DNA from: Phenylobacterium sp. | GTDB lineage: Bacteria; Pseudomonadota; Alphaproteobacteria; Caulobacterales; Caulobacteraceae | Reading direction: 5' to 3' | Length of the DNA: 64,000 nucleotides | Assembly: GCF_025351295.1 (NCBI RefSeq) | Contig: NZ_JANXWD010000138.1 | Span: forward strand, 1-64,000 | Shown: piece by piece, positions 49,478 through 57,813 of the stretch | How the letters are laid out: every line of letters starts with the position of its first letter | Numbering within the stretch: position 1 is the stretch's first letter | Program-made: the position numbers and the translations under genes | Notes under the pieces: generated by a model | What the model saw: the letters and a program-made list of their open reading frames with translations, nothing else | Database searches by the model: none | What the model was told of the DNA's origin: nothing

Positions 49478-51751
49478 TCACGATGCGGAACCGCGCGCGG
49501 CGATTCCGCCGAAGCCGTCGGAGGCGAACACCGCCCCGCTGGCCAGCAGGCCGGCGATCCGCGCCGGCGCGATCCCCCACTCGGCCAGAACCTCCGCCGA
49601 ATGCTCCCCCAGGTCCGGCGTGGGCCAGCGGAATCCGCCTGGCGTGCGCACGAAATCGGCCACGCCGCGCACGCTGATCATCGATCCCAGCCGCCGGTGC
49701 GCCCACATCTCCAGCAGGCCGTTCTCGGCCAGCCAGGGATCCTCCAGCGACTCGGTCCCGCGCAGCGCCGGCGCCGCCGCGACCCCGGCGGCCAGCAGCG
49801 CGTCCAGCGTCGCCGCCCGCGCCCGGTCCGCGAACGCCGCCTCCAGGCGCCCGGCCAGCGCCCCATCGCGGGTTTCCGCCAGCGGCTCGGCGCCCATCGC
49901 CACGCCCAGTACCCGGCCGAGCGCCGCCGCCTCGGCGTCCGTCTCGCACACCAGCCCCAGCCAGCCGTCGGCGCAGGCGTAGTAGCGGTGCAGCGCGGAG
50001 ACCCCCAGGCAGTCCTCGCCACCCAGGTCCGGGGCCGGCCGGCCGGCATAGGTCACCGTCTCGCCCAGCTGGAACAGCAGGCTCTGGGCCATCAGGCTGG
50101 TGACGATCTCCTGCCCCTCACCGGTCCGCTCGCGGGCGTTCAGCGCCGCGATCACCGCCGCCGTCACCGAGCCGGCCGTGGCCACGTCGTTCACCGCGAT
50201 GGTGTGCAGGATCGGGTCGCCCTCGCCGCCCTGGGCCGCCATCATCCCGCCCTCGGCCTGCAGCAGCGGATCGAACCCCGGCAGGGCCGCGCGGACGCCC
50301 CGGTCGCCATAGGCGTTGATCGAGCACGAGATGATCCGCGGATTAACCGCCTTCAGCGCCGCATAGTCGATCCCCAGCCGGCCGCGCACGCCCAGCCGGT
50401 AGTTGTCGATCACCACGTCAGCGGTCTTCGCCAGGTCCAGGAACAGCTCGCGCGCCGCCGGCTGCTTGAGGTTCAGGCCCAGGGCGCGGACGCCGCGATT
50501 GTAGACCAGGAACCCGGGGCCATCCGACCGGAACGGGTCCGCCTCGGGCGGCTCGACCTTGACCACCTCGGCCCCCAGGTTGGCCAGCAGCGTCCCGGCA
50601 TAGGCCCCGGCGATCACCGTGCCCAGGTTCAGCACCCGCACACCGGCCAGCGGCGCAGCGGTCGAGGGCGTCGCCGCCCCGGCCGGTCGCGCCGTCCAGG
50701 CCGGCGGCGCGGCCACCGCCTGCGGCAGGGCTCGGATGCTGGGCGGCGTCGCGCGCAGCAGGGCCGGCGGCCCCGGCATCGCCACCTCGCCGAGCTCGGG
50801 GTGGACGAAGGTCTTGCGCAGCCCACCCTCCGCCACCGTCGGCCCCGCGAACCAGGCCTCGCGGCGGCTCACCGGGCCGCATGGCACATCATTGGCCTGC
50901 AGGTCGGCCAGCCACTCGGCCCGCGTCCGGGTCGAGAACATCTCGATCAGCAGGTCGCGCGCCGCCACCTGATCCAGGTCAAGGGCGTCGAACAGGTCCT
51001 CCAGCCCCAGCACCGCGAAGGCCTTGCGGTAGAAGTTGGTGAACAGGGTCCCCAGGAAGAACCACTCCCCGTCCGCGCATTGGTAGAGGCGATAGCGCGG
51101 GTTGGCCCCCGGCGGGATGCCGCGCGGCAGCGGCGGCACGTTCAGGAGGCGCAGCGGCCCGTTGACCTCCGAGGTCCCGTGCAGCCCGCTGACCGTCACC
51201 GCCTGGCCCAGCCCGCTGCGAGATCGCTCATAAAGCGCGGCGCCGATCGCCGAGGCCCCCATCACCGCCTGGCCGTACCAGAGCAGCGGCAGGACCAGAT
51301 GCACCGGCTGGTCGGCATAGGCCCCCTGCCGGAACGCCGTGGCGGTCATGCCGGCCAGCAGGCTGTGGTGCGGCTTGAGCTGGCTCCAGCGGCCGCTGGT
51401 CCCGTAGGGCGGCATCCAGGCGTGGACCAGCGACGGGTGGGCCTGGGTCAGGCTCGTGCCATCCAGCCCCAGCGCCTCCAGCCTGCCCGGCGTGTGGTCG
51501 AACAGCGCCACGTCGGCGCCGGCGATCAGCGTCCTGGCCGCGGCCAGCCCATCCGGCGTCTCGAGATCGAGGGTCACCACCTGCTTGTTGCGGTTCCAGG
51601 CCAGGTAGCCCGGCTGGTCCTTCGCCCGATCCCCGCCCGGCGGCTCGACCTTGACCACATCGGCGTCAAAATCGCCCAGCAGCATGGCGGCCATCGGGCC
51701 CGCCAGGCCTTGACTGAAATCGGCGATCCTGACGCCCTGGTACGCGGACAT
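49478..51751 (-). CDS. Tandem (double-domain) CaiB/BaiF family III CoA transferase
   Basis: A 757-aa protein from ATG 51751: two fused family III CoA-transferase domains, about 1-350 (starts VRIADFSQGLAGPMAAMLLG) and 368-757 (starts VRVLNLGTVIAGAYAGTLLA), joined by an Ala/Pro linker. Both have the D/EVVKVEPP motif. The second half has an Asp at the expected catalytic position (Asp522 in AVNDVATA); the first half has Trp158 there (VLPLLWYGQ), so probably only one half forms the acyl-aspartyl intermediate. The substrate is unknown. With the divergent aldo/keto reductase it interrupts the rnj-mce block. Its start region faces two large inverted repeats. Confidence 0.85.
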   Translation of the reverse strand: MSAYQGVRIADFSQGLAGPMAAMLLGDFDADVVKVEPPGGDRAKDQPGYLAWNRNKQVVTLDLETPDGLAAARTLIAGADVALFDHTPGRLEALGLDGTSLTQAHPSLVHAWMPPYGTSGRWSQLKPHHSLLAGMTATAFRQGAYADQPVHLVLPLLWYGQAVMGASAIGAALYERSRSGLGQAVTVSGLHGTSEVNGPLRLLNVPPLPRGIPPGANPRYRLYQCADGEWFFLGTLFTNFYRKAFAVLGLEDLFDALDLDQVAARDLLIEMFSTRTRAEWLADLQANDVPCGPVSRREAWFAGPTVAEGGLRKTFVHPELGEVAMPGPPALLRATPPSIRALPQAVAAPPAWTARPAGAATPSTAAPLAGVRVLNLGTVIAGAYAGTLLANLGAEVVKVEPPEADPFRSDGPGFLVYNRGVRALGLNLKQPAARELFLDLAKTADVVIDNYRLGVRGRLGIDYAALKAVNPRIISCSINAYGDRGVRAALPGFDPLLQAEGGMMAAQGGEGDPILHTIAVNDVATAGSVTAAVIAALNARERTGEGQEIVTSLMAQSLLFQLGETVTYAGRPAPDLGGEDCLGVSALHRYYACADGWLGLVCETDAEAAALGRVLGVAMGAEPLAETRDGALAGRLEAAFADRARAATLDALLAAGVAAAPALRGTESLEDPWLAENGLLEMWAHRRLGSMISVRGVADFVRTPGGFRWPTPDLGEHSAEVLAEWGIAPARIAGLLASGAVFASDGFGGIAARGSAS

Positions 51752-51850
51752 TCCGCCTGGCCTCCCCAGCCTGAAGCCGCGCGGGTTCCCGCGTCTGGCC
51801 GTGGGCATGAAAGCCGCTGAACAGCGGCGCGGCAAGCCGACGCGTGCTAA

Positions 51851-51884
51851 AGCGATTGGCGGTTCGCTTGAACCGCCAATCGCT
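51851..51884. repeat. Perfect inverted repeat, 15-bp stem
   Basis: A 15-bp arm (AGCGATTGGCGGTTC, 51851-51865) and its exact complement (51870-51884) flank the loop GCTT. It lies in the 230-bp gap between the divergent CoA transferase and aldo/keto reductase genes. With CAAGACTTTT following on the plus strand, it could be a terminator relic or a dispersed repeat. Confidence 0.65.
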
Positions 51885-51904
51885 CAAGACTTTTGCTTAG
51901 GGAC

Positions 51905-51953
51905 AGACCATTCGCCGTGCTGAGACCGGTCCAACCAAAGCGGCGAATGGTCT
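51905..51953. repeat. Perfect inverted repeat, 13-bp arms
   Basis: AGACCATTCGCCG (51905-51917) and its exact complement (51941-51953) are separated by 23 bp that contain the small palindrome ACCGGT. It ends 28 bp before the aldo/keto reductase ATG, so it may be an operator, or a mobile palindrome together with the neighbour at 51851. Confidence 0.6.
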
Positions 51954-51981
51954 AGCGTCGGGAAATGTTCGGAGACAGAGT

Positions 51982-52965
51982 ATGAAGAGCGTCACCCTGG
52001 GACCGTTGGGCCAGGTCAGCCGGCTGACACTGGGCGGCGGCGGCATCGGCCAGCTGTGGGGCGAGACCACCTGCGACGAAGCGCTGGCCACCCTGACCGG
52101 CGCGCTGGACGCCGGGATCGACTTGCTGGACACCGCGCCGATGTACCTCAACTGCGAGGCCTTCATCGGCCAGACCTTCGGCGGCCGCCTGCCGGCCGGG
52201 GTGAAGATCACCACCAAGTGCGGCCTGGGCACGCCGCCGCCCGGCGAGGCCGCGCGCCGCCTGACCGCCTCGCTCGAGGCCAGCCTGGCGATGATGCGGC
52301 TGGAGCGGGTGGACGTGTTCTTCCTGCACTCGAACCTGCACGCCGACGGCTATGCCTACGCCCACGGCAACGACCGGCTGGACGCCATGTCCACCAGCCT
52401 GTCGATCTACCGCGACGAGGTGGTCCCCGCCTTCGAGGCCCTGAAGGCCCAGGGCCGGATCGGCGCCTGGGGCATCACCGGCATCGGGGTGCCCAGCGCG
52501 GTGCTGCCGGCCCTGGCCGACACGCCGAAGCCGGACGTGGTGCAGGTGATCTCGAACCTGCTGGACAGCGCCGGCGCGCTGCGCCGCTTCGCCGAACCGG
52601 CCCGCCCACGCGACATCGCCGCCGCCGCCAAGGCCGCCGGCGTCAGCGTCATGGGCATCCGTGCCGTCCAGGCCGGGGCTCTGACAGCCGCGGTGGACCG
52701 CACGCTGTCGCCCAACAGCCCGGACCGCGCCGACTTCACCCGCGCCGGTCCGTTCCGCGAGCTCTGCGCACAATGGGGCGAAGATCCCGCCGCCATCGCC
52801 CATCGCTACGCCCTGTCCATGCCCAACATCGACACCCTGGTCCTGGGCGTAAAGAACCGCCACGAACTTGCCCAGTGCGTCGGGGCGGAAGCCGAGGGCC
52901 CTCTGGACCCGGCCCAGATGGCCGCGATCGACGGGCTCGGGTTGGCGGCGGCGGCGGCAACCTGA
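51982..52965 (+). CDS. Aldo/keto reductase
   Basis: A 327-aa TIM-barrel NAD(P)H-dependent oxidoreductase. The catalytic tetrad is complete: Asp50 and Tyr55 in GIDLLDTAPMYLNC, Lys79 in ITTKCGLG, and His116 in VFFLHSNL. GGGGIGQLWGETTCDEA at the start is the cofactor-side loop. It would reduce a carbonyl or oxidise an alcohol or sugar; the substrate is unknown. It is divergent from the CoA transferase and convergent with rnj, and the two genes appear to have been inserted together. Confidence 0.9.
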   Translation: MKSVTLGPLGQVSRLTLGGGGIGQLWGETTCDEALATLTGALDAGIDLLDTAPMYLNCEAFIGQTFGGRLPAGVKITTKCGLGTPPPGEAARRLTASLEASLAMMRLERVDVFFLHSNLHADGYAYAHGNDRLDAMSTSLSIYRDEVVPAFEALKAQGRIGAWGITGIGVPSAVLPALADTPKPDVVQVISNLLDSAGALRRFAEPARPRDIAAAAKAAGVSVMGIRAVQAGALTAAVDRTLSPNSPDRADFTRAGPFRELCAQWGEDPAAIAHRYALSMPNIDTLVLGVKNRHELAQCVGAEAEGPLDPAQMAAIDGLGLAAAAAT

Positions 52966-52968
52966 CCC

Positions 52969-52996
52969 GCTCATCCCGGCCTTCGCCGGGATGAGC
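52969..52996. terminator. Bidirectional terminator formed by a one-piece dispersed repeat
   Basis: A perfect 12-bp stem (GCTCATCCCGGC, 52969-52980, with 52985-52996) closes a CTTC loop. It lies between the convergent aldo/keto reductase stop and rnj stop, and is a fused short copy of the repeat family at 5759, 9531 and 56234. Confidence 0.7.
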
Positions 52997-53012
52997 GGAG
53001 GAAGGATAGGGG

Positions 53013-54695
53013 CTAAATCCGCAGCACCGTGGTTTCCACCACCGGGCGGCGGCCCCAGATGCGTTGGCTGGCTTTTTTCACGCCGCGGGAGATGGCCTTT
53101 TCGATGCTCTCGTCCAGCTCCAGGTCGTCGCCTTTGAGCCGCTTCAGCGCGGTCTCGGCCTCGTCGGCCAAGTCGTCCAGGACGTCGTCCAGGTGTTCCT
53201 CGTTCGCGGTGGGCAGGCCCAGGGCACGGACCTGCGGGCCCGAGACGATTCTGCCCCGACCGTCCAGCACCACCGACACCGCGATCACTCCGTTGAACGC
53301 CGCGTGCCGGCGCTCGCGCAGCGCGTCGCCGTTCTCCGGCACCACCACGCCGGCGTCCACATAGAGCCGCCCGGCCGTCACCTCGTCGATGATCTCGGCG
53401 CGGCCCGGGGCCAGGCGCACCATGTCGCCGTTGCGCGGCGTCACCTGCTGCGGCACCTGCAGGTCCCTGGCGAAGGCGGCGTGCTCCATCAGGTGGCGGC
53501 GCTCGCCGTGGGTCGGCACGGCGATCTCCGGCCGCGCCCAGCTGTACATCTCCGCCAGCTCGTCGCGGCACGGGTGGCCGGAGACGTGGATGCCCGGGTG
53601 GTCGCGCTCGGTGTAGAGCCGCACGCCGCGCTCGGTCAGCTTGTTCTGCAGATTGCGGATCGGGATCTCGTTGCCGGGGATCACCCGGCTGGAGAACAGG
53701 CAGGCGTCGTTGGCGCCCAGGTTCACGTGCGGGTGGGTCCCCTCGGCGATCCGCGACAGGGCCGCGCGCGGCTCACCCTGGCTACCGGTGCACAGATACA
53801 GCACCGCCTTGGGCGGCAGGTGCTTGGCCTCGTTGTCGTCCAGGAACGGCTTGATGTCCTGCAGCATGCCCACCGACTTGGCCGCTGCCGCCATCCGGTG
53901 CATCGAGCGACCGACCAGGCAGACGCGCCGGCCGTTGGCCTCGGCCGCGCGGATCACGCTGTCCATCCGCGCCACGTTGGACGCGAAACAGGCCACCGCC
54001 ACCTTGCCCTTCAGGGTGCCGATCAGCGGGATCAGCTTGTCGCGCACCTCGGCCTCGGACCCGGCGTGGCCGTCCACGAAGACGTTGGTCGAGTCGCAGA
54101 CCATCGCCAGCACGCCCTCGTCGCCCAGCTTGCGGATGAAGTCCGAGTCGGTCGGCCCGCCCAGCAGCGGGTCCGGGTCGATCTTCCAGTCGCCGGTGTG
54201 CAGGATCACCCCCAGCGGGGTGCGGATCGCCAGGCCGTTGGGCTCCGGGATCGAGTGGGTGAGGGTGATCAGGTCGATCTTGAACGGCCCCAGCTCGATC
54301 GAGCCGCCCAGCGGCACCTCTGTGATCGAAACCTCGTCCAGCAGGTCCTTCTCCCGCAGCTTCTCGCGCAGGATGAAGGCCGTGAACGGCGTCGCGTAGA
54401 CGGGCGCCTTCAGCCGTGGCCACAGCCAGGCCACCGCGCCGACGTGATCCTCGTGGGCATGGGTCAGCACGATGCCCAGGATGCGGTGGGCATGCTCCTC
54501 GATGAACGCGGGGTCGGGCAGGATCAGTTCGACGCCGGGCGTCGTCTGGTCGCCGAAGGTGACGCCCAGGTCCACCACGATCCACTTGCGATCGTGCGGC
54601 GGCCCGAAGCCATACAGGTTGAAGTTCATGCCGATTTCGTTCGACCCGCCCAGCGGCAGGAATACGAGTTCGTCGTCTTGACTACGCTTGGCCAT
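53013..54695 (-). CDS. rnj: Ribonuclease J
   Basis: A 560-aa metallo-beta-lactamase/beta-CASP ribonuclease. FLPLGGSNEIGMNFNLYGFG opens the MBL domain, the zinc motif is THAHEDHVGAVAWL (H79, H81, D83, H84), and the beta-CASP domain has CDSTNVFVDGHAGSEAEVRD, CLVGRSMHRMA and VSGHPCRDELAEMY. The C-terminal domain follows. It is both an endonuclease and a 5'-3' exonuclease in rRNA maturation and mRNA decay. It is 1 bp from coaX and part of the nuoN-birA-coaX-rnj run. Confidence 0.96.
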   Translation of the reverse strand: MAKRSQDDELVFLPLGGSNEIGMNFNLYGFGPPHDRKWIVVDLGVTFGDQTTPGVELILPDPAFIEEHAHRILGIVLTHAHEDHVGAVAWLWPRLKAPVYATPFTAFILREKLREKDLLDEVSITEVPLGGSIELGPFKIDLITLTHSIPEPNGLAIRTPLGVILHTGDWKIDPDPLLGGPTDSDFIRKLGDEGVLAMVCDSTNVFVDGHAGSEAEVRDKLIPLIGTLKGKVAVACFASNVARMDSVIRAAEANGRRVCLVGRSMHRMAAAAKSVGMLQDIKPFLDDNEAKHLPPKAVLYLCTGSQGEPRAALSRIAEGTHPHVNLGANDACLFSSRVIPGNEIPIRNLQNKLTERGVRLYTERDHPGIHVSGHPCRDELAEMYSWARPEIAVPTHGERRHLMEHAAFARDLQVPQQVTPRNGDMVRLAPGRAEIIDEVTAGRLYVDAGVVVPENGDALRERRHAAFNGVIAVSVVLDGRGRIVSGPQVRALGLPTANEEHLDDVLDDLADEAETALKRLKGDDLELDESIEKAISRGVKKASQRIWGRRPVVETTVLRI

Positions 54696-55475
54696 CTATC
54701 CCTTCGCCGTGTTCCGGCGGTAAATCTCGAGCATGCCCCGGATCGTCAGATCCGGATCGAAGTGGTCGATGGCGTCCGTTGCGCCATGGAAAAGCGAGGC
54801 CACGCCGCCGGTGCCCACGACCGTCATCGGCTTGCCCCATTCGGCCTTGATCCGCGTCACCAGGCCCTCGATCAGGGCGATATAGCCCCAGAAGACCCCC
54901 GACTGCATCGAGGCCACCGTATCCTTGCCGATCGCGGTGTTGCCGCGCGGCCGCTGGATCGCCACCCGCGGCAGCTTGGCCGCCGCCTGGTGCAACGCTT
55001 CCATGCTGAGGTTGATCCCTGGCGCGATGGCGCAACCCTCCATCCCGCCGTCGGCGGCGATCACGTCGAAGGTGGTCGCCGTGCCTGAGTCGATGACGAT
55101 CAAGTCGCCCGGATAGACGATGTGTGCGCCGATGGCGTTGACCAGGCGGTCGGCGCCGGCCTCGGACGGCTTCTCGATCCGGATCTCGATGCCCAGGTCA
55201 ACGTTCTCGCCGATCACCAGCGGCTCCACGTGCAGATACCGCCGCGCCAGGTTGCGCAGGTTGAAAATCGACTGCGGCACCACGCTGGAGATGATGCAGC
55301 CGGTGAAGGCGCCCAGCGCCAGACCGGCCATCCCCAGAAGTTGCGACAGCCACACCGCATATTCATCGGCCGTGCGGCTGGAATGGGTGGCCGCCCGCCA
55401 CTGGGCGATCCACACGGTCCCGTCGTGCACCGCGAAGAGGGTGTTGGTGTTGCCCTGTTCGATGGCCAGCAGCAT
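54696..55475 (-). CDS. coaX: Type III pantothenate kinase
   Basis: A 259-aa ASKHA-fold kinase, the first step of coenzyme A synthesis. [39 protein letters not shown] and GCAIAPGI are family motifs. The first phosphate motif reads [12 protein letters not shown], whereas the usual form has Asp (D-x-GNTNT) at the Glu position. The rest looks functional. It is packed between birA (1 bp) and rnj (0 bp), an arrangement conserved in alphaproteobacteria. Confidence 0.95.
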   Translation of the reverse strand: MLLAIEQGNTNTLFAVHDGTVWIAQWRAATHSSRTADEYAVWLSQLLGMAGLALGAFTGCIISSVVPQSIFNLRNLARRYLHVEPLVIGENVDLGIEIRIEKPSEAGADRLVNAIGAHIVYPGDLIVIDSGTATTFDVIAADGGMEGCAIAPGINLSMEALHQAAAKLPRVAIQRPRGNTAIGKDTVASMQSGVFWGYIALIEGLVTRIKAEWGKPMTVVGTGGVASLFHGATDAIDHFDPDLTIRGMLEIYRRNTAKG

Positions 55476-55476
55476 C

Positions 55477-56217
55477 TCACACGCCTCCGAAGAACACGTC
55501 GCCCGCGGTTATTCGCTCCAGCCCGCCGTCGTCCAGCCGAAGCCGCAGCGCGCCGTCCGTATCCAGGCCTTCCGCCACCCCGGCCAGCGTCCGGTTCGGC
55601 AGCCGCGCCTCGCAGCGTTGTCCGATCCCGGTCGCCCGGGCGCTCCAGCTGGCCGATATGGGGACGAACCCCTGCGTTTCCCAGGCGCGGCGCCAGCGCG
55701 CGAACGCCGCGGCCAGCACCTCCAGCGCGGCCAGGGGTTGAGGCGGCGGCCCGGCCATGTGCTCGGCGAAGGCGGTGGCCGGCCGCTCCAGGTCCTGCGG
55801 CGCGTGGGCCAGGTTCACCCCGATCCCCACCGCCAGCCACAGCCGCCCGTCGGCCCGCACGCCGGACTCCACCAGGATGCCGACGGCCTTGCGGCCCTGC
55901 ACCAGTACGTCGTTGGGCCACTTCAGCCGCGCCGCGCCGGGACCCAGGCAGGTGTCGGCCAGGTCGCACGCCGCCAGCGCCGCCACGAACGACAGCTGCG
56001 CGGCCTCGGCCGGGGGCCGGTCGGTGAGGGTCAGCAGGGTCGCCGCCAGGTTGCCCCGTTGCGTCGACCAGTTCCGGCCCCGCCGCCCGCGCCCGGCGGT
56101 CTGCACGCCGGCCGTGATCCACACCGGCCCGACCTCGCCCGCCTCCGCACGGCGGCGCGCCTCGGCGTTGGTGGAATCGAGCTCGTCGTAGGCTTCGATG
56201 GGAGGGTGGGCGGTCAA
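55477..56217 (-). CDS. birA: Biotin--[acetyl-CoA-carboxylase] ligase
   Basis: A 246-aa catalytic-only BirA, without the N-terminal DNA-binding domain of E. coli Bir[21 protein letters not shown], the biotinyl-AMP loop [21 protein letters not shown], and [20 protein letters not shown] are present. It attaches biotin to acyl-CoA carboxylases. It is between nuoN and coaX; a palindromic repeat copy (56234-56336) separates it from nuoN, so a separate promoter or processing site may lie there. Confidence 0.95.
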   Translation of the reverse strand: MTAHPPIEAYDELDSTNAEARRRAEAGEVGPVWITAGVQTAGRGRRGRNWSTQRGNLAATLLTLTDRPPAEAAQLSFVAALAACDLADTCLGPGAARLKWPNDVLVQGRKAVGILVESGVRADGRLWLAVGIGVNLAHAPQDLERPATAFAEHMAGPPPQPLAALEVLAAAFARWRRAWETQGFVPISASWSARATGIGQRCEARLPNRTLAGVAEGLDTDGALRLRLDDGGLERITAGDVFFGGV

Positions 56218-56233
56218 GGCCCCTCCCCTTGCC

Positions 56234-56336
56234 GCTCATCCCCGCGAAGGCGGGGACCCAAGCTGAGCCAGTGGAGCGGCCACCGCGTCGCGGACTCCCC
56301 AGCGTCGTTTGGGTCCCCGCCTTCGCGGGGATGAGC
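56234..56336. repeat. Dispersed palindromic repeat, two-arm copy
   Basis: The left arm GCTCATCCCCGCGAAGGCGG (56234-56253, continuing GGACCCAA) and the right arm GTCCCCGCCTTCGCGGGGAT (about 56313-56332, ending GAGC at 56336) are inverted complements about 50 bp apart. A variant of the family with CCCCGCG in place of CCCGGCG. It is the only copy inside a same-strand gene run (nuoN to birA). Confidence 0.75.
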
Positions 56337-56372
56337 GGAACGGGGTTGCGATCTGATCGTGGTGGTCAATCC

Positions 56373-57803
56373 CTAGGCCAGGCCGAAGGCGCGGGCCGCG
56401 GTGGCCGCCGCGGCGTCCAGGCCCTTCAGGGCCAGGATCACCACCGGGAAGGCGAACAGGGCTGTGGCCACCGCGATGGCGCGCGCCTCGAACGGCGGCT
56501 TGTCGGTCGTGCCCGCGCTGCCGTCGAACCACATCGCCTTGATCAGCTTCAGGTAATAGAAGGCCGCGACCACCGAGCCGACCAGCCCGATCACCGCCGG
56601 CCCCCAGAGGCCGGCGTTCAGCGCCGCCTTGAACACATAGACTTTCCCGAAGAAACCGGAGAACGGCGGCAGGCCCAGGGCGGAGAGCGAGAAGGCGGTC
56701 ATCGCGAGCGCGATGCCCGGCTGTTCCTTCATCAGCCCCGCCATGTCGTCGATGGTCTCCATCGGCCGCCCCTTGCGCGACAGCGCCGCCAGGCAGGCGA
56801 AGAAGCCGGTGACGTCGATCATGTAGAGCACCATGAACACCAGCATGGCCTGCACGCCCTCGGCGGTGCCCGAGGCCAGGCCCAGCAGCGCGTAGCCGAT
56901 ATTGGCGATCGAGGAGTAGGCCCACAGCCGCTTGAGGTTCTTCTGCACCAGGCCGGCGAACGCCCCCACCGCCACCGAGATCAGCGCCAGCGCCACCAGC
57001 ACCTGCTGCCACTGATGCGCCGCGCCCGGGAAGGCGTTGGCCAGGACGCGGGTGAACAGCACCATGGCCGCCAGCTTCGGCGCCGCGGCGAAGAACGCCA
57101 CCACCGGGGTCGGCGCGCCCTCGTAGACGTCCGGCGTCCACATGTGGAACGGCGCGGCGGAGACCTTGAAGGCGATGCCGCAGATCAGGAACACCAGGCC
57201 GAACAGCAGCCCGGTATTGGCCCCGCCGGCCGCTGCGATGGCGATCTGGCTGAACACCGTCGAGCCCGCGAAGCCGTAGATCAGGCTGGCCCCATACAGC
57301 AGCAGGCCGGACGACAACGCGCCCAGCACGAAATACTTCAGCCCGGCCTCCGAGGCCTTGGCGTTGTCGCGCTGCATGGCCGCCAGGACGTAGAGCGCCA
57401 GCGACTGCAGCTCGATGCCGATGTAGAGCGCGATCAGGTCGCCCGCCGCCACCATCATCCCCATGCCCAGCGCCGCCAGCAGGATCAGCACCGGGAACTC
57501 GAAGTTGCGCACCCCGCGGCGCTCGAACCAGGCGATCCCCAGCGGGATGGCCACGGCCGAGGCGACGTAGATCGCCACCTCGCCGAACACCGTCCCGGCG
57601 TCGGAGACCAGGCTGCCGCTGAACGCCCGGCCGTAGGGCTGGACGGCCGCGGCGATGGCGGCGGCAACCAGGGCCACGACCGCGCCGGCGCCCACCAGCC
57701 GCAGCTGGGTCGGTGCGAATGCCCCGGCCACCAGCAGCAGCAACGCGCTGCCGGCCAGGATCAGTTCGGGAAGTGCGAACGCCAGGTTGGCGGAGATGGT
57801 CAT
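56373..57803 (-). CDS. nuoN: NADH-quinone oxidoreductase subunit N
   Basis: A 476-aa antiporter-like complex I membrane subunit with about 14 helices. MTISANLAFALPELILAGSA, the ion-path Lys region in GLKYFVLGALSSGLLLYGAS, VSAAPFHMWTPDVYEGAPTP and RLWAYSSIANIGYALLGLAS (discontinuous helix region) are typical. It translocates protons. It is the last gene of the nuo run; birA follows after a repeat. Confidence 0.97.
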   Translation of the reverse strand: MTISANLAFALPELILAGSALLLLVAGAFAPTQLRLVGAGAVVALVAAAIAAAVQPYGRAFSGSLVSDAGTVFGEVAIYVASAVAIPLGIAWFERRGVRNFEFPVLILLAALGMGMMVAAGDLIALYIGIELQSLALYVLAAMQRDNAKASEAGLKYFVLGALSSGLLLYGASLIYGFAGSTVFSQIAIAAAGGANTGLLFGLVFLICGIAFKVSAAPFHMWTPDVYEGAPTPVVAFFAAAPKLAAMVLFTRVLANAFPGAAHQWQQVLVALALISVAVGAFAGLVQKNLKRLWAYSSIANIGYALLGLASGTAEGVQAMLVFMVLYMIDVTGFFACLAALSRKGRPMETIDDMAGLMKEQPGIALAMTAFSLSALGLPPFSGFFGKVYVFKAALNAGLWGPAVIGLVGSVVAAFYYLKLIKAMWFDGSAGTTDKPPFEARAIAVATALFAFPVVILALKGLDAAAATAARAFGLA

Positions 57804-57813
57804 GAAAGGCCCC

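Noticed and set aside
49397-51820. 807-codon plus-strand frame over the CoA transferase
   Set aside because: Antisense to a well-supported gene, with composition typical of shadow frames.
53064-55088. Long plus-strand open frame (674 codons) over rnj and coaX
   Set aside because: It is an antisense shadow in GC-rich DNA, full of His/Arg/Gln, with no family motif; rnj and coaX on the other strand are clear.
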